Origin: Marisediminicola sp040546025
GTDB taxonomy: Bacteria; Actinomycetota; Actinomycetes; Actinomycetales; Microbacteriaceae
Direction of reading: 5' to 3'
Length of the DNA stretch: 64,000 nt
Assembly: GCF_040546025.1 (NCBI RefSeq)
Contig: NZ_JBEPNA010000006.1
Span: 62,001-126,000 of the forward strand
Shown: positions 24,019 to 31,641 of the stretch, one piece after another
Numbering within the stretch: position 1 is the stretch's first letter
Layout: each line of letters starts with the position of its first letter
Translations under genes and position numbers: made by a program
The notes under the pieces: generated by a model
Seen by the model: only the letters and a program-made list of their open reading frames with translations
Told to the model about the DNA's origin: nothing
Database searches by the model: none

Positions 24019-26780
24019 GGTTCGAGGTCAACGGCATGCCGGTGGAGACATTTCCGGCCGCCGGGCAGAGCCTGAGATCGCTGCTGCGCGACCAGGAGCA
24101 CTTCGAGGTCAAGAAGGGCTGCGATGCCGGCGACTGCGGCGCCTGCTCCGTGCTCGTCGACGGGGTTCCGATGCACTCCTGCATCTACCCGGCCGCGCGG
24201 ATCGAGGGCCGCCGTGTGACGACCGCCGACGGTCTCGCCACGATCGGCGCGACCGCCACCGACCCGGGCACGGCGGGGCGCGGCGAGGCCGGGCACCTGC
24301 ATCCGGTGCAGCAGGCCTTCGTCGACGGCGCCGCGTTCCAGTGCGGCTTCTGCACCCCCGGCATGGTCGTGACGGCATCGACCTTCACCGAGGGGCAGCT
24401 GTCCGGCGAGGCGCACGGCGACCTGCCCCGGCTGATGAAGGGCAATCTGTGCCGCTGCACGGGCTACCGCGCGATCGGCGACGCCCTCTGCGGCCGCACC
24501 AACGTCGAGCGGCCACTCGCGGGCACCTCGATCGGCAAGTCGGTGCCGGCCCCGGCCGGGGAGCGGATCGTGCGCGGCGTCGAGCCGTTCACTCTTGACC
24601 TTGCCACCCCTGGCCTGCTGCACCTGAGCGTGCTCGGCAGCCCGCATCCGCATGCGGGCATCCGGTCGATCGACACGGCCGCGGCGTGCGCCCTTCCCGG
24701 CGTGCACGCGGTGCTGACCCACCTCGACTCCCCCGATGTGCTGTTCTCGACCGGACGGCACCAGAACCGCACCGACGACCCCGACGACACGCGCGTGCTC
24801 GACACCGTTGCGCGGTTCCGTGGCCAGCGGGTCGCGGCGGTCGTCGCGGATACCCTCGCGATCGCCGAGGCCGCCTGCCGCCTGATCGCCGTCGACTATG
24901 AGCAGCTGCCCGCGAACTTCGACCCGGAGCTCGCCACCGCGCCCGGCAGCCCGCTGCTGCACGGCGAGAAGGGCGCCGAGTCCGGGCTCGCCGATCCGGC
25001 GGCGAACCTCGTCGCCGAGCTGCACGGCGAGATGGGCGACGTCGCCGCGGCACTGACCGCCGGCCACGCCGTCGTGCGCGGCACCTGGCGCACACAGCGG
25101 GTGACCCACGTGGCGCTCGAGACGCACGCGACGAGGGGCTGGTTCGACGAGCTGGGCCGCATTGTGCTGCGCACCAGCTCGCAGGTGCCGTATCTGGTGC
25201 GCGACGAGCTCTGCCACATCTTCGGGCTGCATCGCTCGCAGCTGCGGGTCATCACCGCGCGCGTCGGCGGCGGTTTCGGCGGCAAGCAGGAGCTGCTCAC
25301 CGAGGACATCGTGCTGCTCGCGATGCAGAAGACCGGCCGCCCGGTGCAGTACGAGTTCAGCCGCGCCGACGAGTTCACGATCGCGCCGACCCGGCATCCG
25401 ATGCGCATCCGGGTGGCCGTCGCGGCGGATGCCGAGGGGGCGCTCACGGCGATCGACGTCGACGTTCTCGCCGACACGGGCGCCTACGGCAACCACGGAC
25501 CCGGCGTCATGTTCCACGGCTGCAACGAGTCGCTCAGCATCTACCGCTGCGCCAACAAGCGCGTCGACGCCCGCTCGGTCTACACGAACAACCTGCCGTC
25601 CGGGGCGTTCCGCGGCTACGGGCTCGGCCAGATCATCTTCGCCGTCGAGTCGGCGATGGACGAGCTCGCCCGCGAGCTGGGCATCGACCCGTTCGAGTTC
25701 CACCGCCGCAACGTGATCGTGCCCGGCGACCCGATGGTCGTGACCGACCCCGACGAGGAGAGCGACCTGCTCTACGGCAGCTACGGCCTCGACCAGTGCC
25801 TCGACCTTGCCGAGGCGGCCCTCGCCCGCGGCAACGGCGTGCAGCCGCCGGCTGGCGACAGTTGGCGGGTCGGCACCGGCATGGGCGTCGCGATGATCGC
25901 GACACTGCCGCCCCGCGGGCACTTCGCCGACGTGACCCTGTCGGTGGATGCCTCCGGCACCTACTCGGTTGGGGTCGGGACCGCCGACTTCGGCAGCGGC
26001 ACGACGACCGCGCACACCCAGCTTCTGGCGAGCGCGATGAACACGCGGGTCGAGCGGATCGCGATGCGGCAGTCCGACACTGACATCGTGGCGCACGACA
26101 CGGGCGCGTTCGGCTCGGCGGGCACCGTCGTGGCGGGTAAGGCGATCCTCGTGGCCGCCAGCGCGCTGCGGGCACGGTTGCTCGAGGGGGCGGCGGTGCT
26201 CGTCGGCGCCGGTGGTGCCGCAGAGCTGAGCGAGCGCGGCGTCGCGGTCGGCGACCGCCTCGTGACCTTCGCGGAGCTGTTCGCGCCGACCGCGGCATCC
26301 GAGTGGACGGCAACGGGTAGTGACGACGGCAGCCCGCGCTCGGTCGCGTTCAACGTGCACGCGTTCCGGGTCGCGGTCGACACCGCGACCGGCGAGGTGC
26401 GCATCCTGCAGTCGATCCAGGCGGCGGATGCCGGCGTCGTGATCAACCCGGAGCAGCTGCGCGGCCAGGTCGAGGGCGGCACAGCCCAAGCGATCGGCAC
26501 CGCGCTCTACGAGGAGATGCGGCTCGATGGCGAGGGCCGCGTGCTCAACCCCGAGATTCGCAACTACCACCTGCCGCAGTTCGCCGATGTACCGCACACC
26601 GAGGTGTATTTCGCCGACACCGTCGACGCGCACGGCCCGATCGGCGCGAAGTCGATGAGCGAGGCGCCGTACAACCCCGTCGCACCCGCGCTCGCGAACG
26701 CGGTGCGGGATGCGATCGGGCTGCGTCCGGTGGAGCTGCCGATGTCGCGCGACCGGGTCTGGCGGATGCTTCACGGCTGA
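24015..26780 (+). CDS. Xanthine dehydrogenase, fused [2Fe-2S] and molybdopterin subunit
   Basis: A 921-residue fusion of an iron-sulfur subunit and a molybdenum subunit. Cys36, 41, 44 and 56 bind the plant-type [2Fe-2S] cluster; Cys110, 113, 146 and 148 the second cluster. The Mo domain starts near residue 185 and shows VGGGFGGKQE and AFRGYG. The catalytic Glu near the C-terminus is in GAKSMSEAPYNP, a variant of the usual GxGE. The FeS-Mo fusion with a separate FAD subunit differs from the common XdhA (FeS-FAD) plus XdhB layout. Uricase and downstream enzymes in the region make xanthine or hypoxanthine the likely substrate; another N-heterocycle is possible. Confidence 0.9.
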   Translation: MRFEVNGMPVETFPAAGQSLRSLLRDQEHFEVKKGCDAGDCGACSVLVDGVPMHSCIYPAARIEGRRVTTADGLATIGATATDPGTAGRGEAGHLHPVQQAFVDGAAFQCGFCTPGMVVTASTFTEGQLSGEAHGDLPRLMKGNLCRCTGYRAIGDALCGRTNVERPLAGTSIGKSVPAPAGERIVRGVEPFTLDLATPGLLHLSVLGSPHPHAGIRSIDTAAACALPGVHAVLTHLDSPDVLFSTGRHQNRTDDPDDTRVLDTVARFRGQRVAAVVADTLAIAEAACRLIAVDYEQLPANFDPELATAPGSPLLHGEKGAESGLADPAANLVAELHGEMGDVAAALTAGHAVVRGTWRTQRVTHVALETHATRGWFDELGRIVLRTSSQVPYLVRDELCHIFGLHRSQLRVITARVGGGFGGKQELLTEDIVLLAMQKTGRPVQYEFSRADEFTIAPTRHPMRIRVAVAADAEGALTAIDVDVLADTGAYGNHGPGVMFHGCNESLSIYRCANKRVDARSVYTNNLPSGAFRGYGLGQIIFAVESAMDELARELGIDPFEFHRRNVIVPGDPMVVTDPDEESDLLYGSYGLDQCLDLAEAALARGNGVQPPAGDSWRVGTGMGVAMIATLPPRGHFADVTLSVDASGTYSVGVGTADFGSGTTTAHTQLLASAMNTRVERIAMRQSDTDIVAHDTGAFGSAGTVVAGKAILVAASALRARLLEGAAVLVGAGGAAELSERGVAVGDRLVTFAELFAPTAASEWTATGSDDGSPRSVAFNVHAFRVAVDTATGEVRILQSIQAADAGVVINPEQLRGQVEGGTAQAIGTALYEEMRLDGEGRVLNPEIRNYHLPQFADVPHTEVYFADTVDAHGPIGAKSMSEAPYNPVAPALANAVRDAIGLRPVELPMSRDRVWRMLHG

Positions 26781-26860
26781 GGCTGCGGACCTGCGGCTCA
26801 CCGCTTCCCCGGCCTGCGGTGCCCGCGCCGTCACGCGCGCGACACATGGAGGTGTTAGAA

Positions 26861-28231
26861 GTGAGCATGCTCACCATCACCGGCGCTGCCGCTATTCTCG
26901 TCGACGACAAGACGGAGTCATCCGGCGACATCCATCTCGACGGGGGCGTCGTCGTCGGGTCCGATGGGAGCGAGCGGCTCGAGCCAGCCGGCTCCCTCCG
27001 CCCCGCAGGCGAGACGCTCGACGCGAGCGGATGCGTCGTCACACCCGGGCTGGTGAACGCGCACCACCACCTGCTGCAGAGCGCGTTCCGCACCCTCCCC
27101 GGCACCCGCGGCGTGCCGATGTCGGAGTGGCTCCCGACCATGGCCGCAGAATATGCGCGGATCGGCATAGACCCGGAACTGTGCCACGCCGCGGCATCCG
27201 TCGGCCTCGCCGAGAGCCTGCTCTCTGGCGTCACAACGGTCGCCGACCACCACCTGACCTGGCCGGCCGGATGCGACTCGGTCTCGATGGCCCGCGGGAC
27301 GGTCGCGGCGGCCCGCGAGCTCGGGGCGCGCCTGGTCTTCGTGCGCGGGACGGCGCGGGACGACCCGGAGCAGGCTGCCGCGTCGGCCGAGGCCATCGCC
27401 GGCGACCTCGTTCCCGGCAGGCCGGGCGGGATCAGCGCCGACGGGATGCTGCAGCTCGCGGTCGGCCCGGCCGGGGTGCACAGCGACGCGCCGGAGACGT
27501 TCCGGCTGCTCGGCGAGGTCGCCGCCCGGCTGGGACTCGCCCGCCGCACCCAGTCGAACGAGCAGGTCGACGTCGCCGTCGCGCTCGAACGCTACGGCCG
27601 GCGCCCGCTCGAGCTGCTCGAGGAGTGGGGCTGGCTCGCCGCTGACGTGACCCTCGCCCACCTGTGTGACGTGACCGCAGCGGAGATCTCCCGGATCGCG
27701 GCATCCGGCGCCACGGCGACCCACGCGCCGGGATGCGACCTGCCGATGGGCTGGGGAATCGCGCCCGTTGCCGCCCTGCAGGCCGCGGGTGTTGCGGTCG
27801 GCCTCGGCACGAGCGGCGGCGGCAGCAACGACGCGGGACACCTGCTCGCCGACGCGCGGCTCGCGATGCAGGTCGCGCCGCTCGTCGGGCCGCCGCTGTC
27901 CGCGCGCACCGTGCTCGGCATGGCGACCGCCGGCTCGGCCGCCGGACTCGGCCGCAGCGAGCTCGGCCACCTGCGGGTCGGGGCCGCCGCCGACCTGTGC
28001 GTGTGGGACGTCTCCGGTGTCTCGGATGCCGGGGTGGCCGACCCGATCGCGGGGCTGCTCTGGGCCTCACCCGGCCGGCGCCCGCGGCATGTCGTCGTGC
28101 GCGGTCGTGTGGTCGTGCGCGACGGGCGGCTCGTGGGGGCGACCTACGGTCTTGGCGACGGCGTCGATGAGCGGGCCATCGCGGGTCGGCTGCGCGACCG
28201 CATCCGCCGCCCTTTCATTATTCAGGAGTAG
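26861..28231 (+). CDS. ATZ/TRZ-type amidohydrolase, degenerate active site
   Basis: A 456-residue amidohydrolase-superfamily protein closest in pattern to 8-oxoguanine deaminase / hydroxyatrazine hydrolase. The first metal motif is intact (NAHHHLLQS, His68-70). The usual HTHLAE segment reads RRTQSNE (about 229-234), and the catalytic Asp of VDGSASND is replaced in GTSGGGSND (Ser318). Canonical zinc hydrolysis is therefore doubtful. GTG at 26861 is chosen from GGAGG 8 nt upstream. The last five codons and stop are supplied by a repeat core, giving a FIIQE ending. It follows the dehydrogenase by 80 nt and may share its transcript. Confidence 0.75.
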   Translation: MSMLTITGAAAILVDDKTESSGDIHLDGGVVVGSDGSERLEPAGSLRPAGETLDASGCVVTPGLVNAHHHLLQSAFRTLPGTRGVPMSEWLPTMAAEYARIGIDPELCHAAASVGLAESLLSGVTTVADHHLTWPAGCDSVSMARGTVAAARELGARLVFVRGTARDDPEQAAASAEAIAGDLVPGRPGGISADGMLQLAVGPAGVHSDAPETFRLLGEVAARLGLARRTQSNEQVDVAVALERYGRRPLELLEEWGWLAADVTLAHLCDVTAAEISRIAASGATATHAPGCDLPMGWGIAPVAALQAAGVAVGLGTSGGGSNDAGHLLADARLAMQVAPLVGPPLSARTVLGMATAGSAAGLGRSELGHLRVGAAADLCVWDVSGVSDAGVADPIAGLLWASPGRRPRHVVVRGRVVVRDGRLVGATYGLGDGVDERAIAGRLRDRIRRPFIIQE

Positions 28232-28316
28232 TCACTGCCGCGGTGGCCCAGGTCGCTTTCATTATTCAGGAGTGGGCGCTGCCGCGACCCGGCAGGTCAC
28301 ATTCATCATTCAGGAG
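28212..28316 (+). repeat. Sense arm of gene-end repeat array, site 2 (44-bp period)
   Basis: Three cores in the direction of the preceding gene: 28212-28228, 28256-28272 and 28300-28316, exactly 44 bp apart. The 27-nt spacers share GCTGCCGCG-like and AGGTC blocks but have diverged without length change. The first core encodes the end of the amidohydrolase and its TAG stop. From 28317 to 28455 there is no gene. A perfect 9-bp CCCGGATGC (28362-28370) / GCATCCGGG (28398-28406) hairpin is central. Confidence 0.9.
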
Positions 28317-28455
28317 TAGCTGGTGCGGCGACGCGGCTCTGTGCACAGAACTGGACCGCGACCCGGATGCTGCGGGATCCGAGCCCCGCAAAGACGGGCA
28401 TCCGGGAGCCACCGGCGGCAAAACACAAGAGATGTCGGCGGAAGCCGCCCCACCA

Positions 28456-28580
28456 CTCCTGAATGGTGAAAGCGAGCGGAGCGGTCACGCCGGCCGGATC
28501 ACTCCCCCACTCCTGAATAATGACAGCGCGTGGGCCGGTCATCCAGCCCTCATCACCCCACCACTCCTGAATGATGAAAG
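28456..28580 (-). repeat. Antisense arm of gene-end repeat array, site 2 (54-bp period)
   Basis: Three reverse-complement cores: 28456-28472, 28510-28526 and 28564-28580, exactly 54 bp apart, with 37-nt diverged spacers. The last abuts the TAG stop of the convergent reductase gene at 28581, as at site 1. Core variants differ at one or two positions (GAATGGTGAAAG, GAATAATGACAG, GAATGATGAAAG). Confidence 0.9.
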
Positions 28581-29552
28581 CTAGAGGTCCAGCACGAGCC
28601 GCGGGCAGGCGGCGCGGGAGACACAGATCATCATCGTGTCGCCGCCGGCCTGCTCGTCCGGGGTGAGGATCGAGTCGCGATGCTCGATCTCGCCCTCGAG
28701 CACCGGCGTCTCGCAGGTGCCGCAGGTTCCCTTCCGACACGAGGAGACCACGAGGATGCCGTTCTCCTCGACAACCTCGAGGATCGAGCGGCCCAGCGGC
28801 ACCTCGAGGGTCAGTCCCGACAGGGCGAGCTCGACCTCGAACGGCTGCTGCCAGACCGGCTCCCCGAACTCCTTCGCCTCGAAGCGCTCGACGTGCAGCA
28901 GCGCGGCGGGCCGGGCGGATGCTGCCTCCTCGACGGCATCGAGCAGGCGCGACGGCCCGCAGCAGTAGACAGCAGTGGTCTCGCGGAGCGATGCGACGAG
29001 TGCCGCCAGGTCGAGCCGGTCGCCCTCGTCGGCGGCGTGGATCCGCACGCGGTCGCCGTACTCCGCCTCGAGGGCATCGGCGAACGCCATCGTGCGGCGG
29101 GACCGGCCCGCGTAGACGAGGGAGAAGTCGACGCCGGCTGCATCCGCGGACCTCGCCATCGACAGGAACGGGGTGATGCCGATCCCGCCGGCGACGAACA
29201 CCACCGGGCCAGACGGCGCGAAGGCGAAGTGGTTGCGCGGGCCGCGGATGCGCACGGCATCGCCGACGGCAAGGCCGTCGTGGACGACGTCGGAGCCTCC
29301 CCTGCCGTCGGGCTCCCGCAGCACCGCCACCCGGTACCGGGACCGGTCGTCCGGGTCGCCGCAGAGCGAGTACTGCCGCTCGATCGCGGTGCCGTCCGGG
29401 GCGGTGAGTATCAGGTCGATGTGGGAGCCGGCGCTCCACGGCGGCAGGTCGCGGCCGTTGACCGCGACGAGGTCGATGGCGACGACCCCCGACGCGACAT
29501 CCTCCCGCCGATCGAGAACGCAGCCGCGTTCGACGTCGCTGAAAAAGCTCAC
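28581..29552 (-). CDS. Phthalate-dioxygenase-reductase-type flavin/[2Fe-2S] reductase
   Basis: A 323-residue oxidoreductase with three domains: flavin-binding (RQYSLCG near residue 65), NAD-binding (GGIGITPFLSMAR near residue 125) and a C-terminal plant-type ferredoxin with CRKGTCGTC plus a later Cys. This is the VanB/PDR class that passes electrons from NADH to a Rieske or other oxygenase. No oxygenase partner is encoded in the window. GTG at 29552 is chosen for the GGAGG 7 nt upstream and the overlap with the regulator stop. A repeat core follows its TAG directly. Confidence 0.88.
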   Translation of the reverse strand: MSFFSDVERGCVLDRREDVASGVVAIDLVAVNGRDLPPWSAGSHIDLILTAPDGTAIERQYSLCGDPDDRSRYRVAVLREPDGRGGSDVVHDGLAVGDAVRIRGPRNHFAFAPSGPVVFVAGGIGITPFLSMARSADAAGVDFSLVYAGRSRRTMAFADALEAEYGDRVRIHAADEGDRLDLAALVASLRETTAVYCCGPSRLLDAVEEAASARPAALLHVERFEAKEFGEPVWQQPFEVELALSGLTLEVPLGRSILEVVEENGILVVSSCRKGTCGTCETPVLEGEIEHRDSILTPDEQAGGDTMMICVSRAACPRLVLDL

Positions 29553-30184
29553 TTCGCGTCCTCCAGTTCGACCATGAGGGCCGGGTCCCACACGCTGCCG
29601 AGGTCACGGAGCGGAAAATGCTGCTTCACGATAAACAGGCGGTAGCGGCTGCCGGTGCGCGAGAACCACCGGTGCGGGGTGCCTCCGACATAGTAGATCG
29701 AGTCGCCGGTCTCTAGTTCATGGATGCCCTCCGGACCGAGGTCGACCGTGCAGGGACCTGCCGAGACGTGCAGGAACTCATCCTCGTCGTGGATGTGCAA
29801 CTCGCCCGGATCGACGTTGCTGGCCTCGAATGCCATCGGGTGGAACGCCCGCTCCCCGTGCACGAGAAGCCGCGCCTCTCCGCGGCTATAGGGGCCGCGA
29901 TCGCCCTCGTCGGCGCGGACGAGGGTGGGCGCGGTGGGCGCGATCTGTCTGGACAGGTCCGCGGCGCCGGCGATGAGCTCGAGCTGGCTGCTGCCGAGTG
30001 CTCGCGCAATCTTCTCGAGCGACGTCATGCTCGGCCGGGCGCGGCCCCGCTCGAGTTGGGAGAGGAACGGATGCGACAGGTCGGCGAGCGCCGCCAACTG
30101 CACGAGGGTGAGCGCGCGGGATCGCCGCACCCCGCGGATGTACCGCCCGAGAAGCTCCGCGGCGGTGCTGTGCTCAGTCTCCAT
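29549..30184 (-). CDS. XRE-family transcriptional regulator with cupin domain
   Basis: A 211-residue regulator: N-terminal helix-turn-helix (about 16-70, with LVQLAALADLSHPFLSQLERG as the recognition core) joined to a C-terminal cupin sensor domain (HIHDEDEFLHVSAG and DSIYYVGGTPHRWFS, with metal-binding His/Glu). Such proteins usually sense small nitrogen or carboxylate metabolites. It lies between the reductase, with which it overlaps by 4 nt, and a divergent transport/catabolic operon starting at 30397. It is the natural candidate to bind the hairpin-rich divergent region and possibly the GCGACAC motifs. Confidence 0.88.
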   Translation of the reverse strand: METEHSTAAELLGRYIRGVRRSRALTLVQLAALADLSHPFLSQLERGRARPSMTSLEKIARALGSSQLELIAGAADLSRQIAPTAPTLVRADEGDRGPYSRGEARLLVHGERAFHPMAFEASNVDPGELHIHDEDEFLHVSAGPCTVDLGPEGIHELETGDSIYYVGGTPHRWFSRTGSRYRLFIVKQHFPLRDLGSVWDPALMVELEDAK

Positions 30185-30396
30185 GGCCTCTGACTATAGG
30201 GTGTGCAAGCCGGGCGAAAGTCCCGCCCGGAGCCGCGCTCCCGGCTACGGCAGCGAAGCCCGCCGCGCTGTTTACGCGGCGGGAATGAGCGCGACACATA
30301 AACGAAATGAGTCGTGCGTAGATTCGCCGATGTTGAGTCCATCAACATTTCCGGTCGGATCGCGGCCGAAGGCACACGCCGACACGAGGAGACCCG
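30185..30396. promoter_or_regulatory. Divergent control region with two perfect hairpins
   Basis: This 212-nt gap separates the XRE-cupin regulator from the divergent operon. It holds CCGGGCG/CGCCCGG (30210-30216 with 30224-30230, loop 7) and CCCGCCGCG/CGCGGCGGG (30259-30267 with 30275-30283, loop 7). A plausible plus-strand -10 (TATAGG, 30195-30200) precedes them. GTGTGC (30201-30206) could pair weakly with GCGACAC (30291-30297), so a structured leader RNA is possible. The 11-mer GCGCGACACAT (30289-30299) is shared with 26837-26847. I do not recognise a known riboswitch. Confidence 0.45.
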
Positions 30397-31641
30397 TTGA
30401 ACCTCCCCCGCCCCCTGTCGCTGCTGCGGAATGCGACCCTCCCGGACGGCCGCACGGTCGATGTGGAGATGATCGGCGACACGGTCTCCACTGTGCTCCC
30501 CGCGGGCTCCGCTCCCGGCAGCGCCGACGAACTCGACCTCGCCGGTTTCATGCTGCTCACCGCGACCGCCGACCCGCACGCGCACCTCGACAAGTCCCGC
30601 TCCTGGGATGCCATCCTGCCGCCCATGGGCGACCTCCTCTCGGCGATCGGGTCGTGGCGCGAGTACACCGCCACCATGACCGAGGACGACGTCGCCGACC
30701 GGGCCAGGGCGCAGGCGCTCGAGATGCTGCGCCAGGGGACGACCGCGATCCGCTCGCACGTCGACATCCTTGCCGGCGACGACCCGCTGCTCTGCTCCCG
30801 CGCCCTTGTGAGGGTGCGCCGGGAACTCGCCGGCCTGATCGACCTCGAGCTCGTCGTGCTCGCCGGACCCGACGTGCCGGACGTGCACATCGAGGCCGCT
30901 CTCGACCTCGGCCTCGACCTGGTCGGCGGCGCCCCGCACCTCGCGACCGACCCGAGTATCGACCTGCAGCGCCTGCTTGCGATCGCGCAGCGGCGCGGCA
31001 GCGGCGTCGACCTGCACACCGACGAGTCGCTCGACGGCCCGATGACCCTCCACGAGCTCGCGCTCACCGTGCGTGACTGGACGCAGAACGTGTCGGCCGG
31101 CCACTGTGTGCGCCTCGGCACCCTGCCGGCCGACGAGCGAGCGCTCATCATCGCCGACGTCGTCGTGAGCGGAGTCGGCATCATCGCGAATCCGATCACG
31201 AATCTCTATCTGCAGGGGTGGGACCACGACTCCTCCGCCCCGCGCGGACTCACCGCCGCCCGCGACCTGATCGATGCCGGCGCACGCTTCGCCGCCGGCG
31301 CCGACAACGTGCGCGACCCGTTCAACCCGCTCGGCCGCAGCGACGCCCTCGAGACCGCGATGCTGCTCGTCGCGGCCGGGCACCTCACCATCGACGAGGC
31401 CTACACCGCGGTCAGCACGGGAGCCCGCGAGGTGATGGCACTGCCGGAGGCCGGCGCCGCCCCGGGGTTGCGCGCCGAGTTCCTCGCCGTCCGCGGCACC
31501 AGCCTCGCCGACGCCGTCGCGACTGCTCCCGCCGACCGGCACGTGATCCACGCGGGGCGACTCGTTTCATCGACCACAGTCCGCTCGGAGACGGCAGCGC
31601 CATCCCGTGCTGCCCACCCCGTTTCCATCCTGGAGGGATGA
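30397..31641 (+). CDS. Cytosine-deaminase-like amidohydrolase
   Basis: A 414-residue metal-dependent hydrolase of the cytosine deaminase / N-isopropylammelide hydrolase branch. Metal and active-site motifs are intact: DPHAHLDKS near residue 60, VDLHTDES near 205, SAGHCVRL near 235 and AAGADNVRDPFNPLG near 303. TTG start at 30397 with GAGGAG upstream. It overlaps the ABC ATPase gene (ATGA). It probably hydrolyses or deaminates the heterocycle imported by the downstream ABC system; the true substrate is unknown. Confidence 0.85.
   Translation: MNLPRPLSLLRNATLPDGRTVDVEMIGDTVSTVLPAGSAPGSADELDLAGFMLLTATADPHAHLDKSRSWDAILPPMGDLLSAIGSWREYTATMTEDDVADRARAQALEMLRQGTTAIRSHVDILAGDDPLLCSRALVRVRRELAGLIDLELVVLAGPDVPDVHIEAALDLGLDLVGGAPHLATDPSIDLQRLLAIAQRRGSGVDLHTDESLDGPMTLHELALTVRDWTQNVSAGHCVRLGTLPADERALIIADVVVSGVGIIANPITNLYLQGWDHDSSAPRGLTAARDLIDAGARFAAGADNVRDPFNPLGRSDALETAMLLVAAGHLTIDEAYTAVSTGAREVMALPEAGAAPGLRAEFLAVRGTSLADAVATAPADRHVIHAGRLVSSTTVRSETAAPSRAAHPVSILEG

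Noticed and set aside
23679..26834. Very long minus-strand reading frame (about 1050 codons) opposite xanthine dehydrogenase
   Set aside because: It is the GC-driven antisense shadow of the dehydrogenase; composition is Arg/His/Ala/Gly-rich without domains, and the plus-strand frame has clear motifs.
28212..28580. Insertion-sequence ends or transposon
   Set aside because: No transposase frame lies between the arms and no target duplication is visible; the central 140 nt is non-coding.
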